This document shows positions 32,775 to 40,963 of a DNA stretch of 64,000 nucleotides, piece by piece (position 1 is the first letter of the stretch; each line of letters opens with the position of its first letter). The position numbers and the translations under genes were made by a program. The DNA is taken from assembly GCA_034420475.1 (NCBI GenBank), contig DAOULH010000042.1, positions 123,229 to 187,228 on the forward strand. Direction: 5' to 3'. Source of the DNA: Bin87 sp034420475. GTDB taxonomy: Bacteria; Chloroflexota; Dehalococcoidia; Lucifugimonadales; UBA3495. A model generated the notes under the pieces. It was not told the origin of the DNA. It worked only from the letters and a program-made list of their open reading frames with translations, and searched no databases.

Positions 32775-33866
32775 CTAGCCGATAGCGTTGGCGATGAGGT
32801 CGCCCATCTGCGTGGTTGCCGTGGCAGCATCCCCGGGGGTGGCGATGTCGGCCGTGCGGTAGCCCTGCTCCAGAACGGTCTGGACGGCCCTTTCGATGGC
32901 GGCCGCCTCCTCGGTGAGGCCCAGGGAGTAGCGCAGCATCATGGCCGCGCTGAGGATGGAGCCGCAGGGGTTGGCAATACCCTGGCCGGCGATGTCCGGA
33001 GCGGTGCCGTGGATCGGCTCGTAGAAGCCCGGAGTCCGCGCGCCGTCCTGGGGCACGCCGGACAGGCTGGCCGAGGGCAAGAGGCCCATGGACGCGGCGA
33101 GGATGGCCGCTTCGTCGGTGAGGATATCGCCAAAGGTGTTCTCGGCAACGATGACGTCGTAGGAGGCCGGGCGCAGGACGATCTGCATGGCGCAGGCGTC
33201 AACCAGGGCGTGCTCCAGTTCAACGTCGGGATATTCGTCGGCCAGGCGGGTGGCGGTGGCGCGCCATAAGCGCGAAGTTTCCAGCACGTTGGCCTTGTCC
33301 ACAGAAGTCAGCTTGCCGCGCCGGCCGCGAGCCAGCTCGAACCCGACGCGAAGCACGCGCTCGATTTCCGATTCCGAGTAGCGCATGGTATCGACGCCGA
33401 CGACGCCCTGGGGGGTTTCGGTGCGGCCCTTGGGCTGGGCGTAGTAGAGGCCGCCGGTGAGCTCGCGGACGACCACCATGTCCACGCCCTCCAGCACGTG
33501 CGGCTTCAGCACGCTGGAGTCGGTGAGCTGGGGATAGACTTTGACCGGGCGGATGTTGGCAAAGACGTTGAGGTGGGCCCGCAGAGCCAGCAGTCCGTCC
33601 TCCGGTCGCGAGGGAGCCGAAGGGTCGTCCCATTTGGGCCCGCCCACCGCGCCGAACAGCACCGCGTCGGCCGAGGTGGCCAAGTCGCGGACGCCGTCGG
33701 TCAGCGGGGTCCCGTGCTTGTCGATGGATATGCCGCCAACGTCCCCGTATTCGAGGATGAAATTATGCCCAAAGGCGCGGCCCACGGCCTCCATGGCCTT
33801 GACACCCTCGGCGGTAACCTCGGGTCCGATACCGTCGCCGGCCAACACGGCGATGTTGAAATCCAT
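32775..33866 (-). CDS. leuB: 3-isopropylmalate dehydrogenase
   Basis: The 363-residue enzyme catalyses the oxidative decarboxylation step of leucine biosynthesis. Motifs are LAGDGIGPEVTAEG, VGGPKWDDP, VVVRELTGGLYY, DKANVLETSRLWR and YEPIHGTAPDIAGQG. ELTGGLYY supports leuB over the related tartrate or isocitrate enzymes. The ATG at 33866 is at the usual start; a start 36 nt upstream is possible. No other leu genes are in the window. Confidence 0.95.
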   Translation of the reverse strand: MDFNIAVLAGDGIGPEVTAEGVKAMEAVGRAFGHNFILEYGDVGGISIDKHGTPLTDGVRDLATSADAVLFGAVGGPKWDDPSAPSRPEDGLLALRAHLNVFANIRPVKVYPQLTDSSVLKPHVLEGVDMVVVRELTGGLYYAQPKGRTETPQGVVGVDTMRYSESEIERVLRVGFELARGRRGKLTSVDKANVLETSRLWRATATRLADEYPDVELEHALVDACAMQIVLRPASYDVIVAENTFGDILTDEAAILAASMGLLPSASLSGVPQDGARTPGFYEPIHGTAPDIAGQGIANPCGSILSAAMMLRYSLGLTEEAAAIERAVQTVLEQGYRTADIATPGDAATATTQMGDLIANAIG

Positions 33867-33941
33867 TTTGCCAACGGCTCCGATCAGGTAGTGCGTCCCC
33901 AATTGCCGGCATCGAATCCTGCCGAGCGTGGGGCGGCGGGT

Positions 33942-33970
33942 AGTATAGCCTATGGCTTATGGGGTATCAA
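33942..33970 (-). promoter_or_regulatory. Sigma70-type promoter of leuB
   Basis: Minus-strand TTGATA (33965-33970) and TATACT (33942-33947) are separated by 17 nt. A start near 33935 would give a leader of about 70 nt. Confidence 0.65.
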
Positions 33971-34022
33971 AGGGTTGTACTCGCGCCGCGCATATCGAAA
34001 TCGGGTTGGACCTGGTCGGCGG

Positions 34023-34961
34023 CTACGGATGGGGCGGTTCAAATTCCGGCGCGGGGGTATCGTTATTCACCTTCTTCCAAAAGGGAAAAGTGTGCAGATC
34101 ATGCCCTCCGGATTTAATCGTTCGCTCGCAGTATTCGATAACCAGGTCATCCATGATTGCCGTCAGCTTGCGCAATGGGGTGACGGTCTGCTCTGCGTCG
34201 AGCATTTCCTGTACGGCGTCCTCGCGGGCTTTGGCCTCGTTCAGCATGGTCACCAGGTCCAAACGGATGGGGCGACTTGACGGCCAGCTTTCCGGGTGAT
34301 GCAGGACCATTCCGCAGGCGGTGGCGGCCGTGTGCATGACACCGATAATTTCTCGTATGAGCTCCACGGCATTATCCAGTCCATCCGTCCGCAACGGATC
34401 GGGAGCTACGGAGTGGACCACCAGATTAGTGCTGATGGAATCCACAAAATTATCCCTGACGGCCTTGAAGGCCTCCATCAACTCTTCGTAGCACTGGCGG
34501 GACACGGGGGAGGTCATTACTTGCCGGGATGCTTTTTTAGAGCCCGGTAGGGGCGGCTCCAGGAGCGGCAGGGTAAGGTTGTCCAGCGGGGGCATTATCC
34601 GCTCCGCCAGGATGACGAACTCCGGCGGCACAACTACCCGGTCCACCGCCCGGTTTACTTCCCGAGCCACTTTCGGCGGAAAATTGACGGTATTGAACAG
34701 ATTGTCCAGATACCTGATTTTACGTTCCGGCGGCTTCATGCTTGCGACACGGGCCACCTCAACCGCGATCAGACGAACCACAAAAGGATCGCCAATCGTC
34801 GGGCCAATGGTAGCCATAAAGTCGATAAGCTCGTTCGGAGTTTGCCGGCGTCCACAACTGTTGAAAGCGTTACGAATGGCGCCGGGGGTAGGGATGCGCA
34901 GTTTTTGGCGAGGCGATGTCATGGCAGGTGTCCGCAATGGCGTGGGCAATACCAGGGGCAT
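34023..34961 (-). CDS. Hypothetical protein, no family recognised
   Basis: A predicted soluble, mostly helical protein of 312 residues. No signal peptide, membrane segment or metal motif is seen. Conserved-looking parts are NELIDFMATIGPTIGDPFVV and RLDLVTMLNEAKAREDAV. Codon use looks less GC-biased than that of its neighbours. The start may be the ATG at 34961 or at 34922; both have weak ribosome binding sites. It is flanked by the leuB promoter and the DUF1501 gene, which run away from it. Spacer 34962-35147 holds nothing recognisable. Confidence 0.65.
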   Translation of the reverse strand: MPLVLPTPLRTPAMTSPRQKLRIPTPGAIRNAFNSCGRRQTPNELIDFMATIGPTIGDPFVVRLIAVEVARVASMKPPERKIRYLDNLFNTVNFPPKVAREVNRAVDRVVVPPEFVILAERIMPPLDNLTLPLLEPPLPGSKKASRQVMTSPVSRQCYEELMEAFKAVRDNFVDSISTNLVVHSVAPDPLRTDGLDNAVELIREIIGVMHTAATACGMVLHHPESWPSSRPIRLDLVTMLNEAKAREDAVQEMLDAEQTVTPLRKLTAIMDDLVIEYCERTIKSGGHDLHTFPFWKKVNNDTPAPEFEPPHP

Positions 34962-35147
34962 TGCTGATTTCCGTCAATTATAGCCGCGGTTATCGCAGCG
35001 CTGGGGTCTCATCAGGACTGGGCGGCCGTCCCGGGATGCCGGCATCGCAGTTCGTTGACACGCCGGGGCGCACACCTTAAACTGCGAGCATCAGCCAAAC
35101 CTGCGCTGGCGCTTTGCGTTGCGCCTGGATAAGGAGGCCCATCCGCG

Positions 35148-36278
35148 ATGACCACCACCAATAATGACCGGTCTCTGGTCGTAGTCCAGTTGACCGGGGC
35201 CAATGACCCGTTGAATACCGTCATTCCCTATACCGACGGCCACTATTATGACTTCCGGCCCAACGTTGGCATTCCCACCGAGCAGGTGATACCGCTGGAC
35301 GGACAGTTGGGCCTCAATCCCAACATGGCCCCCATCAAGGCCCTGTGGGACGAGGGCAAGGTCGCCATCGTCAACGGCATCGGATACCCGAACCCGACCC
35401 GTTCGCACTTCCGCAGCATGGACATCTGGCACACCTGCGAGCCGGAAAAGATCGCCACCGAGGGCTGGCTGGGCCGCGTCATCCGCGACCTTGACCCCTC
35501 CGGGCAGAACGTTATCACCGGCGTGAACTTCGGCCGCGGCCTGCCGCGTTCCATGGGCGCCTCGGGCGTTCCCGTCGCCTCAGTGGGCAACCTGGAGACC
35601 TACGGCCTGTTCCCCGACGTGGAGGAGGAGCGCATCCGCGGCCTGTGCCTGGACGCCTTCGGCAAGATGTACGGCGGGTCGATCCAGGACGCCGTGATGG
35701 ACTACCTGGGCCAGACCGGGCGGGACGCGCTGAAGGGCGCGGACATCCTGCGCACGGCTCCCGAGCAGTATTCCTCCTCGGTGGAGTACGCCGACAATCC
35801 CATCGCCCAGTCCCTCAAGAACGTGGCCCAGGTGATGACCGCCGATCTGGGCACCCGCATCTACTACACCCAGCACGGCAGCTTTGACACCCACGGCGAC
35901 GAGATCAAGGTTCACGGCGGCCTGTGGACCCAGGTTTCCGGCGCCATCAGCGACTTCCTGGCCGACCTGGACGAGCACGGCCGCGGCGACGACGCCATCG
36001 TCCTGGTGTGGACCGAGTTCGGGCGCCGCATCCGCGACAACGGCACCGGCACCGACCACGGCTCCGGCGGAACCGCTTTCATCATCGGCAACCAGGTCAA
36101 CGGCGGCTTCTACGGGCAGTACCCGTCCCTGGCCGAGCGCGACCAACTGGACGGCGACCTGCACTGGAACAACGACTTCCGCTCCACCTACTCGACCATC
36201 GCCGACAAGTGGCTGGGCCTGGACCCGGTGAACATCGTCAACGGCCAGTTCGAGCAGTGGGACTTCATCGGCAACTAA
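35148..36278 (+). CDS. DUF1501 domain protein (sulfatase/phosphatase-like fold)
   Basis: A 376-residue DUF1501 protein, starting directly with LVVVQLTGANDPLNTVIPY, then NGIGYPNPTRSHFRSMDIWH, TQHGSFDTHGDE, VWTEFGRRIRDNGTGTDHG and GGFYGQYPSL. The family is related to the alkaline-phosphatase/sulfatase fold. Most members carry a Tat signal peptide, but here the domain begins at residue 10 and no export signal is present. AAGGAGG precedes the ATG. It is followed by DUF1800, its usual partner. Codons are strongly C-ending. Confidence 0.88.
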   Translation: MTTTNNDRSLVVVQLTGANDPLNTVIPYTDGHYYDFRPNVGIPTEQVIPLDGQLGLNPNMAPIKALWDEGKVAIVNGIGYPNPTRSHFRSMDIWHTCEPEKIATEGWLGRVIRDLDPSGQNVITGVNFGRGLPRSMGASGVPVASVGNLETYGLFPDVEEERIRGLCLDAFGKMYGGSIQDAVMDYLGQTGRDALKGADILRTAPEQYSSSVEYADNPIAQSLKNVAQVMTADLGTRIYYTQHGSFDTHGDEIKVHGGLWTQVSGAISDFLADLDEHGRGDDAIVLVWTEFGRRIRDNGTGTDHGSGGTAFIIGNQVNGGFYGQYPSLAERDQLDGDLHWNNDFRSTYSTIADKWLGLDPVNIVNGQFEQWDFIGN

Positions 36279-36327
36279 CCCGGCCGGTCGCATCAATCCT
36301 TTGAAAACAGAACTTGCGGAGGCAATT

Positions 36328-37743
36328 ATGAGCAATGCCGATATTGCCCTGATGGCTCACCTGATGCGTCGGGCCGGTTTCGGCGCCAGCCGTGATGAGC
36401 TGGAGCAGTTGGTCGAGCAGGGCTACGAAAACGTGGTGGAAGACCTGCTCAACCCCGGCGACGCCGGCGTGATGCCCGACGACGTGATCCGACGGTATCA
36501 CTCGGAAATGGCCGAGATGCGGGAGCTGAACAGCGCCGGCGCATACTGGATGTACCGGATGGTCACGACCCGTAACCAGCTGGAAGAGAAGCTGGCCCTG
36601 TTCTGGCACGGCCTGTTCGCCACCGGCTACTCCAAGCTGAACCAGGCCAGCGCCCTGGTCAACCAGATCAACACCTTCCGCCGCCACTCCCTGGGTTCCT
36701 ACAAGACGATGCTGGTGGAACTGTCCAAGGACCCGGCCATGATCATCTGGCTGGACAACCACGACAACCACCGGGACAACATCAACGAGAACTACGGGCG
36801 GGAGTTGCTGGAGCTCTTCTCCATGGGCGTCGGCAACTACACCGAGGACGACATCAAGGAGTGCGCGCGGGCTTTCACCGGATGGACGCTGGGCAACGCC
36901 GAGTACATGTCCACCCGCGCCAGCCGGGACTCCATCTGGCCGTACAGCCGCATCAACTGGCACTTCAACTACCGAGACTACGACCACGACGACGGCGAAA
37001 AGACCTTCCTTGGTCACACCGGCAACTTCAACGGCGAAGACATCGTCGAAATCATCGTGCAGCAGGAAGCAACAGCGCGGTTCATCAGCACCCGCCTGTT
37101 CCAGTACTTCGCCGCCGACGATGTTGACGAAGCCGGGGAAGCCGTCATCAGCGACATGATGGAATCGTACTTCGCCTCGAATTACGAAATCCGCTCCGTG
37201 CTGCGGACGCTGTTCAACTCCGACTACTTCAAGTCCGAGGAGGCACGGTTCGCCCGGGTCAAGGGCCCGGTGGAACTGGTGGTGGGAGCGGTCCGAATGG
37301 CCGGCACCTACCAGGAGCCGACCTTTGGCGCGGACCAGCTTGCCCGTCAGACCATGTACATGGGCCAGGGCATCTTCCAGCCGCCCAGCGTGGAGGGCTG
37401 GCACGAGGGAGCCGAGTGGATCGACAGCGGCGCGCTGGTGGAACGGGTCAACTTCGTGGGCAAGGAGCTGGGTGACCCAGGCAACCCGGGCGTCAGGGCG
37501 ATCATCGACCGCATGGCCCGGCAGGGTCAGGGCGTGCTGTCACCCGAGGAACAGGTCGCCGCATGCGCGGACCTGATCGGGCCCCTGGAACTGTCCGAAG
37601 CGACCGCCACGTCGATCCGGGAGTTCGCCAGCGAACAGGGTCCTGCCGACCTTCGGGAAGGCTCTCGCACCGAAGCGGACGAGCAGCGCATCGCCAACCT
37701 GCTGCGGCTGCTGACCGCGACGCGGGAGTACCAGTTGGCATAG
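36328..37743 (+). CDS. DUF1800 domain protein
   Basis: A 471-residue member of the DUF1800 family: LMRRAGFGASRDELEQLV, KLALFWHGLFATG, NYGRELLELFSMGVGNYTE, ARAFTGWTL, and GPVELVVGAVRMAG with QPPSVEGWHEG. The family nearly always accompanies DUF1501 and its function is unknown. No signal peptide is present. GCGGAGG precedes the ATG at 36328. It forms a probable operon with DUF1501 (50-nt gap). Confidence 0.88.
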   Translation: MSNADIALMAHLMRRAGFGASRDELEQLVEQGYENVVEDLLNPGDAGVMPDDVIRRYHSEMAEMRELNSAGAYWMYRMVTTRNQLEEKLALFWHGLFATGYSKLNQASALVNQINTFRRHSLGSYKTMLVELSKDPAMIIWLDNHDNHRDNINENYGRELLELFSMGVGNYTEDDIKECARAFTGWTLGNAEYMSTRASRDSIWPYSRINWHFNYRDYDHDDGEKTFLGHTGNFNGEDIVEIIVQQEATARFISTRLFQYFAADDVDEAGEAVISDMMESYFASNYEIRSVLRTLFNSDYFKSEEARFARVKGPVELVVGAVRMAGTYQEPTFGADQLARQTMYMGQGIFQPPSVEGWHEGAEWIDSGALVERVNFVGKELGDPGNPGVRAIIDRMARQGQGVLSPEEQVAACADLIGPLELSEATATSIREFASEQGPADLREGSRTEADEQRIANLLRLLTATREYQLA

Positions 37744-37773
37744 CCGCTTCTACAGCGCACAATAGACGACTTC

Positions 37774-37797
37774 AGGGGCGAATGACTATTCGCCCCT
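37774..37797. repeat. AGGGGCGAAT-family palindrome, copy 3
   Basis: AGGGGCGAAT (37774-37783) and ATTCGCCCCT (37788-37797) form a 10-bp stem with loop GACT. It lies in the 76-nt spacer between the DUF1800 and NHL genes, where both neighbours are on the plus strand, so termination would split this unit. Confidence 0.85.
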
Positions 37798-37819
37798 ACG
37801 CAAAACAGGAGAGGCTGCA

Positions 37820-38854
37820 ATGACTACCGCGACTGCGGTGAGCGCAGGCCCGATGGAATACGTCAAGACCATCGGCGTGACCACCAACCAGAGCGGTCGA
37901 GGGTTCATCAACCCATACGACTGCGCCTTCACCAACGACGGACGCATCCTGGTACTCAACCATGCCGACGCGGCCCGACAGGCGCTGATCCGCATTGGCG
38001 TCCTCAACTGGGATGAAGATTACCTGGGCGAGTTCAGCAAGGGCACCGGGCGCGGCGAAGGGCAGTGGACGCTGCCCATCGGGATGACGATCAGTGCCAA
38101 CCAGCACATTCACGTGACGGACGAGCACCTGCACCGAGTCACCGTATTCGACACCGACGGCGAATTCGTCAGGATGTGGGGAGAAAAAGGCGACGGAGCC
38201 GGGCAATTGCACGGCCCGGCGGGCATCGCCGTAGCTGCCGACGGAACCGTGTACGTGGCCGAGCAGTACAACCACCGGGTGCAGGTGTTCACCGCCGAGG
38301 GCGAGCCTGTAACCACCTGGGGTGAAAACGGAGACGCCGCCGGCCAGTTCAACATGCCTTGGGGCTTGGCTTTGGACGGCACTGGCAACGTTTACGTTGC
38401 GGACTGGCGCAACGACCGGGTCCAGAAGTTCACCGGGAACGGTCAGCACTTGGCTACTTACGGCTCTTCGGGAACGGGCGACGGCGAGTTCAGCCGGCCG
38501 TCAGCGGTTGCCGTGGACTCCGATGGCTACATATACGTGGCCGACTGGGGCAACGAAAGAATCCAGTTGCTGGATCCCAATGGGAATTTCGTGCAGTCGC
38601 TGCGAGGACAGGCGACGCTGTCCAAGTGGGCCCAGGACTTCATGTCGGTGAACCCCGACGAGTACAACACGCGACAGATCGCCAACCTGGTGCCGGATCT
38701 GCCGGACCATCTGGACACGCCGTACCTGATCTCCGCGCAAACGGAGCCCTACTTCTGGGGGCCGGTGGCGCTGCGGTTGGACCCGGAGGAACGGCTGTTC
38801 GTCGTGGAAGCCAACCGGCACCGCATCCAGGTGTACCAGCGCCGCAGGGAGTAG
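37820..38854 (+). CDS. NHL-repeat beta-propeller protein
   Basis: A 344-residue protein with at least four clear NHL blades: LHGPAGIAVAADGTVYVAEQ, FNMPWGLALDGTGNVYVADW and FSRPSAVAVDSDGYIYVADW, each followed by an N-x-R-VQ-type edge (NHRVQVF, NDRVQKF, NERIQLL, NRHRIQVY). No lipobox or signal peptide is seen. It probably acts as a binding scaffold. It completes the DUF1501-DUF1800-NHL trio. AGGAGAGG precedes the ATG at 37820. Confidence 0.87.
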   Translation: MTTATAVSAGPMEYVKTIGVTTNQSGRGFINPYDCAFTNDGRILVLNHADAARQALIRIGVLNWDEDYLGEFSKGTGRGEGQWTLPIGMTISANQHIHVTDEHLHRVTVFDTDGEFVRMWGEKGDGAGQLHGPAGIAVAADGTVYVAEQYNHRVQVFTAEGEPVTTWGENGDAAGQFNMPWGLALDGTGNVYVADWRNDRVQKFTGNGQHLATYGSSGTGDGEFSRPSAVAVDSDGYIYVADWGNERIQLLDPNGNFVQSLRGQATLSKWAQDFMSVNPDEYNTRQIANLVPDLPDHLDTPYLISAQTEPYFWGPVALRLDPEERLFVVEANRHRIQVYQRRRE

Positions 38855-38902
38855 AATGACTTTGGTGGCTGCGGTGGACGGTCGCCGGAACCGGGGACGC
38901 GT

Positions 38903-39463
38903 ATGGAAACTACCACTATAATCGCCTTCGTCGCTGTGGGCCTATCCGCAGTTGGCATTGGTTTAACTATCGTCATACTGCTACTCCGGGGCAGTTTCCT
39001 GCTTGGCGGATCCCTCAATCAGGTGAACACCCTCGGCAAACAGGTTGACGACCTAACTGCCGAAGTCAAGGAGCAACGTCAAGAGCACCAAGAGGCTATC
39101 CAGCGATCAAATCAGGAGCACCAAGAGGCTATCCAGCGATCAAATCAGGAGCACCAAGAGGCTATCCAGCGATCAAATCGAGAGCACCAAGAGGCTATCC
39201 AGCGATCAAATCAGGAGCACCAAGAGGCTATCCAGCGATCAAATCAGGAGCACCAAGAAGCTATCCAGCGATTGCGCCAAGAGCATCAGGAGTCCATCCA
39301 GCAACTGCGAGCTGAAATGGTCGCCGGGTTTGACAAACTGGCGGACGCGATAAACGGTCTGCGCGACGAGGTCCAGCAGAACAACCAGATGCTGGCGGCG
39401 TTGGCGAACCACACGCACGACACTGACGGGCGAACCGTGTTCACCCTTCCGTCAATAGCCTGA
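38903..39463 (+). CDS. Membrane-anchored coiled-coil protein with 11-residue repeats
   Basis: A 186-residue protein: one N-terminal membrane segment (about 5-35), then a long coiled coil made of an 11-residue unit EHQEAIQRSNQ repeated about six times, a degenerate seventh unit, and a C-terminal part with VAGFDKLADAINGLRDEVQQ. The 11-residue period is a hendecad. The function is unknown; a tether or spacer on the inner or outer membrane face is plausible. GGGGA lies before the ATG. Confidence 0.75.
   Translation: METTTIIAFVAVGLSAVGIGLTIVILLLRGSFLLGGSLNQVNTLGKQVDDLTAEVKEQRQEHQEAIQRSNQEHQEAIQRSNQEHQEAIQRSNREHQEAIQRSNQEHQEAIQRSNQEHQEAIQRLRQEHQESIQQLRAEMVAGFDKLADAINGLRDEVQQNNQMLAALANHTHDTDGRTVFTLPSIA
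39083..39313 (+). repeat. 33-bp tandem repeat array within the coiled-coil gene
   Basis: Units begin GAGCACCAAGAGGCTATCCA at 39083, 39116, 39149, 39182, 39215 and 39248. A degenerate seventh starts at 39281. The first five differ by only one or two bases, which points to recent expansion or homogenisation by slippage. Confidence 0.93.
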
Positions 39464-39484
39464 CGATAAAACGGCTCTCACAAC

Positions 39485-40918
39485 GTGGCCACCAATGACC
39501 TTCTGGCAGGCATTCGCGCCGTCGTCGGTGACGATTATGTAATCGCGCACCGGGAAGACCTGCTGGTCTACGAATACGACGGCTCGGTCGACCGCTCGAT
39601 GCCCCGAGCGGTCGTTTTGCCGGCCGACACCGACGAGGTGAGCCGGGTGATGGCGCTGGCCTACTCGGCCGGCGTCACCGTGGTGGGTAGGGGCAGCGGA
39701 ACCGGGCTGAGCGGCGGGGCGATCACACCGCCGGAGGGGTTGCAGGTCGCATTCCCACGCATGAACCGCATCCTGGATGTGGACACGGTGAACCGTACCG
39801 CGCTGGTAGAGCCCGGAGTAATCAACTTGGACCTGGACAATCACGTGCGCGGCTTCGGGATGCGTTACGCGCCCGACCCTTCGAGCCAACGGGCATGCAG
39901 CCTGGGCGGCAACATCGCCGAGAACGCCGGCGGCCCCCACTGCCTGGCGTACGGCGCGACCACCAACCACGTCCTCGGAATGGAGGTTGTGCTGGAAGAC
40001 GGTGAAGTCGTGCACCTCGGAAGTATGGCGCGCGAGGCCGTGGGATACGACCTGCGGGGCGCCTTCGTGGGTTCCGAGGGCACGTTCGGCATTGCGACTA
40101 AAATACTGGTCAGGCTTTTGCCGCTGCCGGAGACGGTGCGCACTTTCCTGGGCATCTTTCCCGACATCGACTCGGCGTGCACCGCAGTGTCGGCGGTGAT
40201 CGGCCATGGCATCGTACCTGCGGCCCTGGAGATGATCGACGCACTGAGCATCAAGGCGGTGCAGAACGTCACCGACGCCGGGTATCCAAACGACGCCGGC
40301 GCAGTGTTGCTGATCGAACTGGAAGGGCTGAATGAAGAGGTTGACGAGGTCAGTGGTGAAGTGGAAGCAGCGCTGTGGGATACCGGCGCCGCCGACGTCA
40401 GAGTAGCCGAGGATGACGCCGAGCGGGAGCGCCTCTGGGTGGGCCGGAAAACGGCATTCGGCGCGTTCGGAACCATCGCGCCGAACTACTATCTGGTGGA
40501 CGGCGTGGTGCCGCGAACCCGCCTGACGCAGATGCTGCGGAAAGTAAGCGAAGTCAGCGAGCGTTATGGCATCACCATCGCCAACGTGTTCCATGCCGGC
40601 GATGGGAACCTGCATCCCTGCATGCTGTTCGACGCCCGTGAGCCCGGCGTTATGGAAAGCGCGATGGCGGCGGCGGCGGAGCTGATGGAAGAGTGCGCGT
40701 TATTGGGCGGCACGCTGAGCGGGGAGCACGGCATCGGCCTGGAGAAGAAGGAATTCATGCCGCTGGTATACACCGACGCGGACATGGCAGCGATGCAGCA
40801 AGTCCGGGAGGCTTTCGCTCCGGAGAACCGGCTGAATCCCGGCAAGATATTCCCCGACGGGAGCTACTGGCACCCGGCGGCGCACCCGGCGGCGCACACC
40901 GCCGGGATGTATGCGTGA
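39485..40918 (+). CDS. glcD: Glycolate oxidase subunit GlcD (FAD-binding)
   Basis: The 477-residue flavoprotein subunit oxidises glycolate (or D-lactate) to glyoxylate. PCMH-type FAD-binding motifs are VVGRGSGTGLSGGAI, CSLGGNIAENAGGPHCLAYG and FVGSEGTFGIATKI; the C-terminal FAD-oxidase part has VFHAGDGNLHP and SGEHGIGLEKKEFM. The GTG at 39485 is the only suitable start and has no strong ribosome binding site. First gene of glcDEF. Confidence 0.93.
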   Translation: MATNDLLAGIRAVVGDDYVIAHREDLLVYEYDGSVDRSMPRAVVLPADTDEVSRVMALAYSAGVTVVGRGSGTGLSGGAITPPEGLQVAFPRMNRILDVDTVNRTALVEPGVINLDLDNHVRGFGMRYAPDPSSQRACSLGGNIAENAGGPHCLAYGATTNHVLGMEVVLEDGEVVHLGSMAREAVGYDLRGAFVGSEGTFGIATKILVRLLPLPETVRTFLGIFPDIDSACTAVSAVIGHGIVPAALEMIDALSIKAVQNVTDAGYPNDAGAVLLIELEGLNEEVDEVSGEVEAALWDTGAADVRVAEDDAERERLWVGRKTAFGAFGTIAPNYYLVDGVVPRTRLTQMLRKVSEVSERYGITIANVFHAGDGNLHPCMLFDAREPGVMESAMAAAAELMEECALLGGTLSGEHGIGLEKKEFMPLVYTDADMAAMQQVREAFAPENRLNPGKIFPDGSYWHPAAHPAAHTAGMYA

Positions 40919-40963
40919 CCGCCGCCGCAGTGTTCCTCGGCGTCCGACCGGCTCCCCCTCGGC

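Noticed and set aside
36265..37404. A 379-codon minus-strand frame over the DUF1800 gene
   Set aside because: Its valine/glycine-rich protein has no motif and it opposes a conserved gene.
39083..39313. Possible CRISPR array (regular 33-bp repeats)
   Set aside because: Units are directly tandem without spacers, lie in frame inside a coiled-coil gene, and no cas genes are near.
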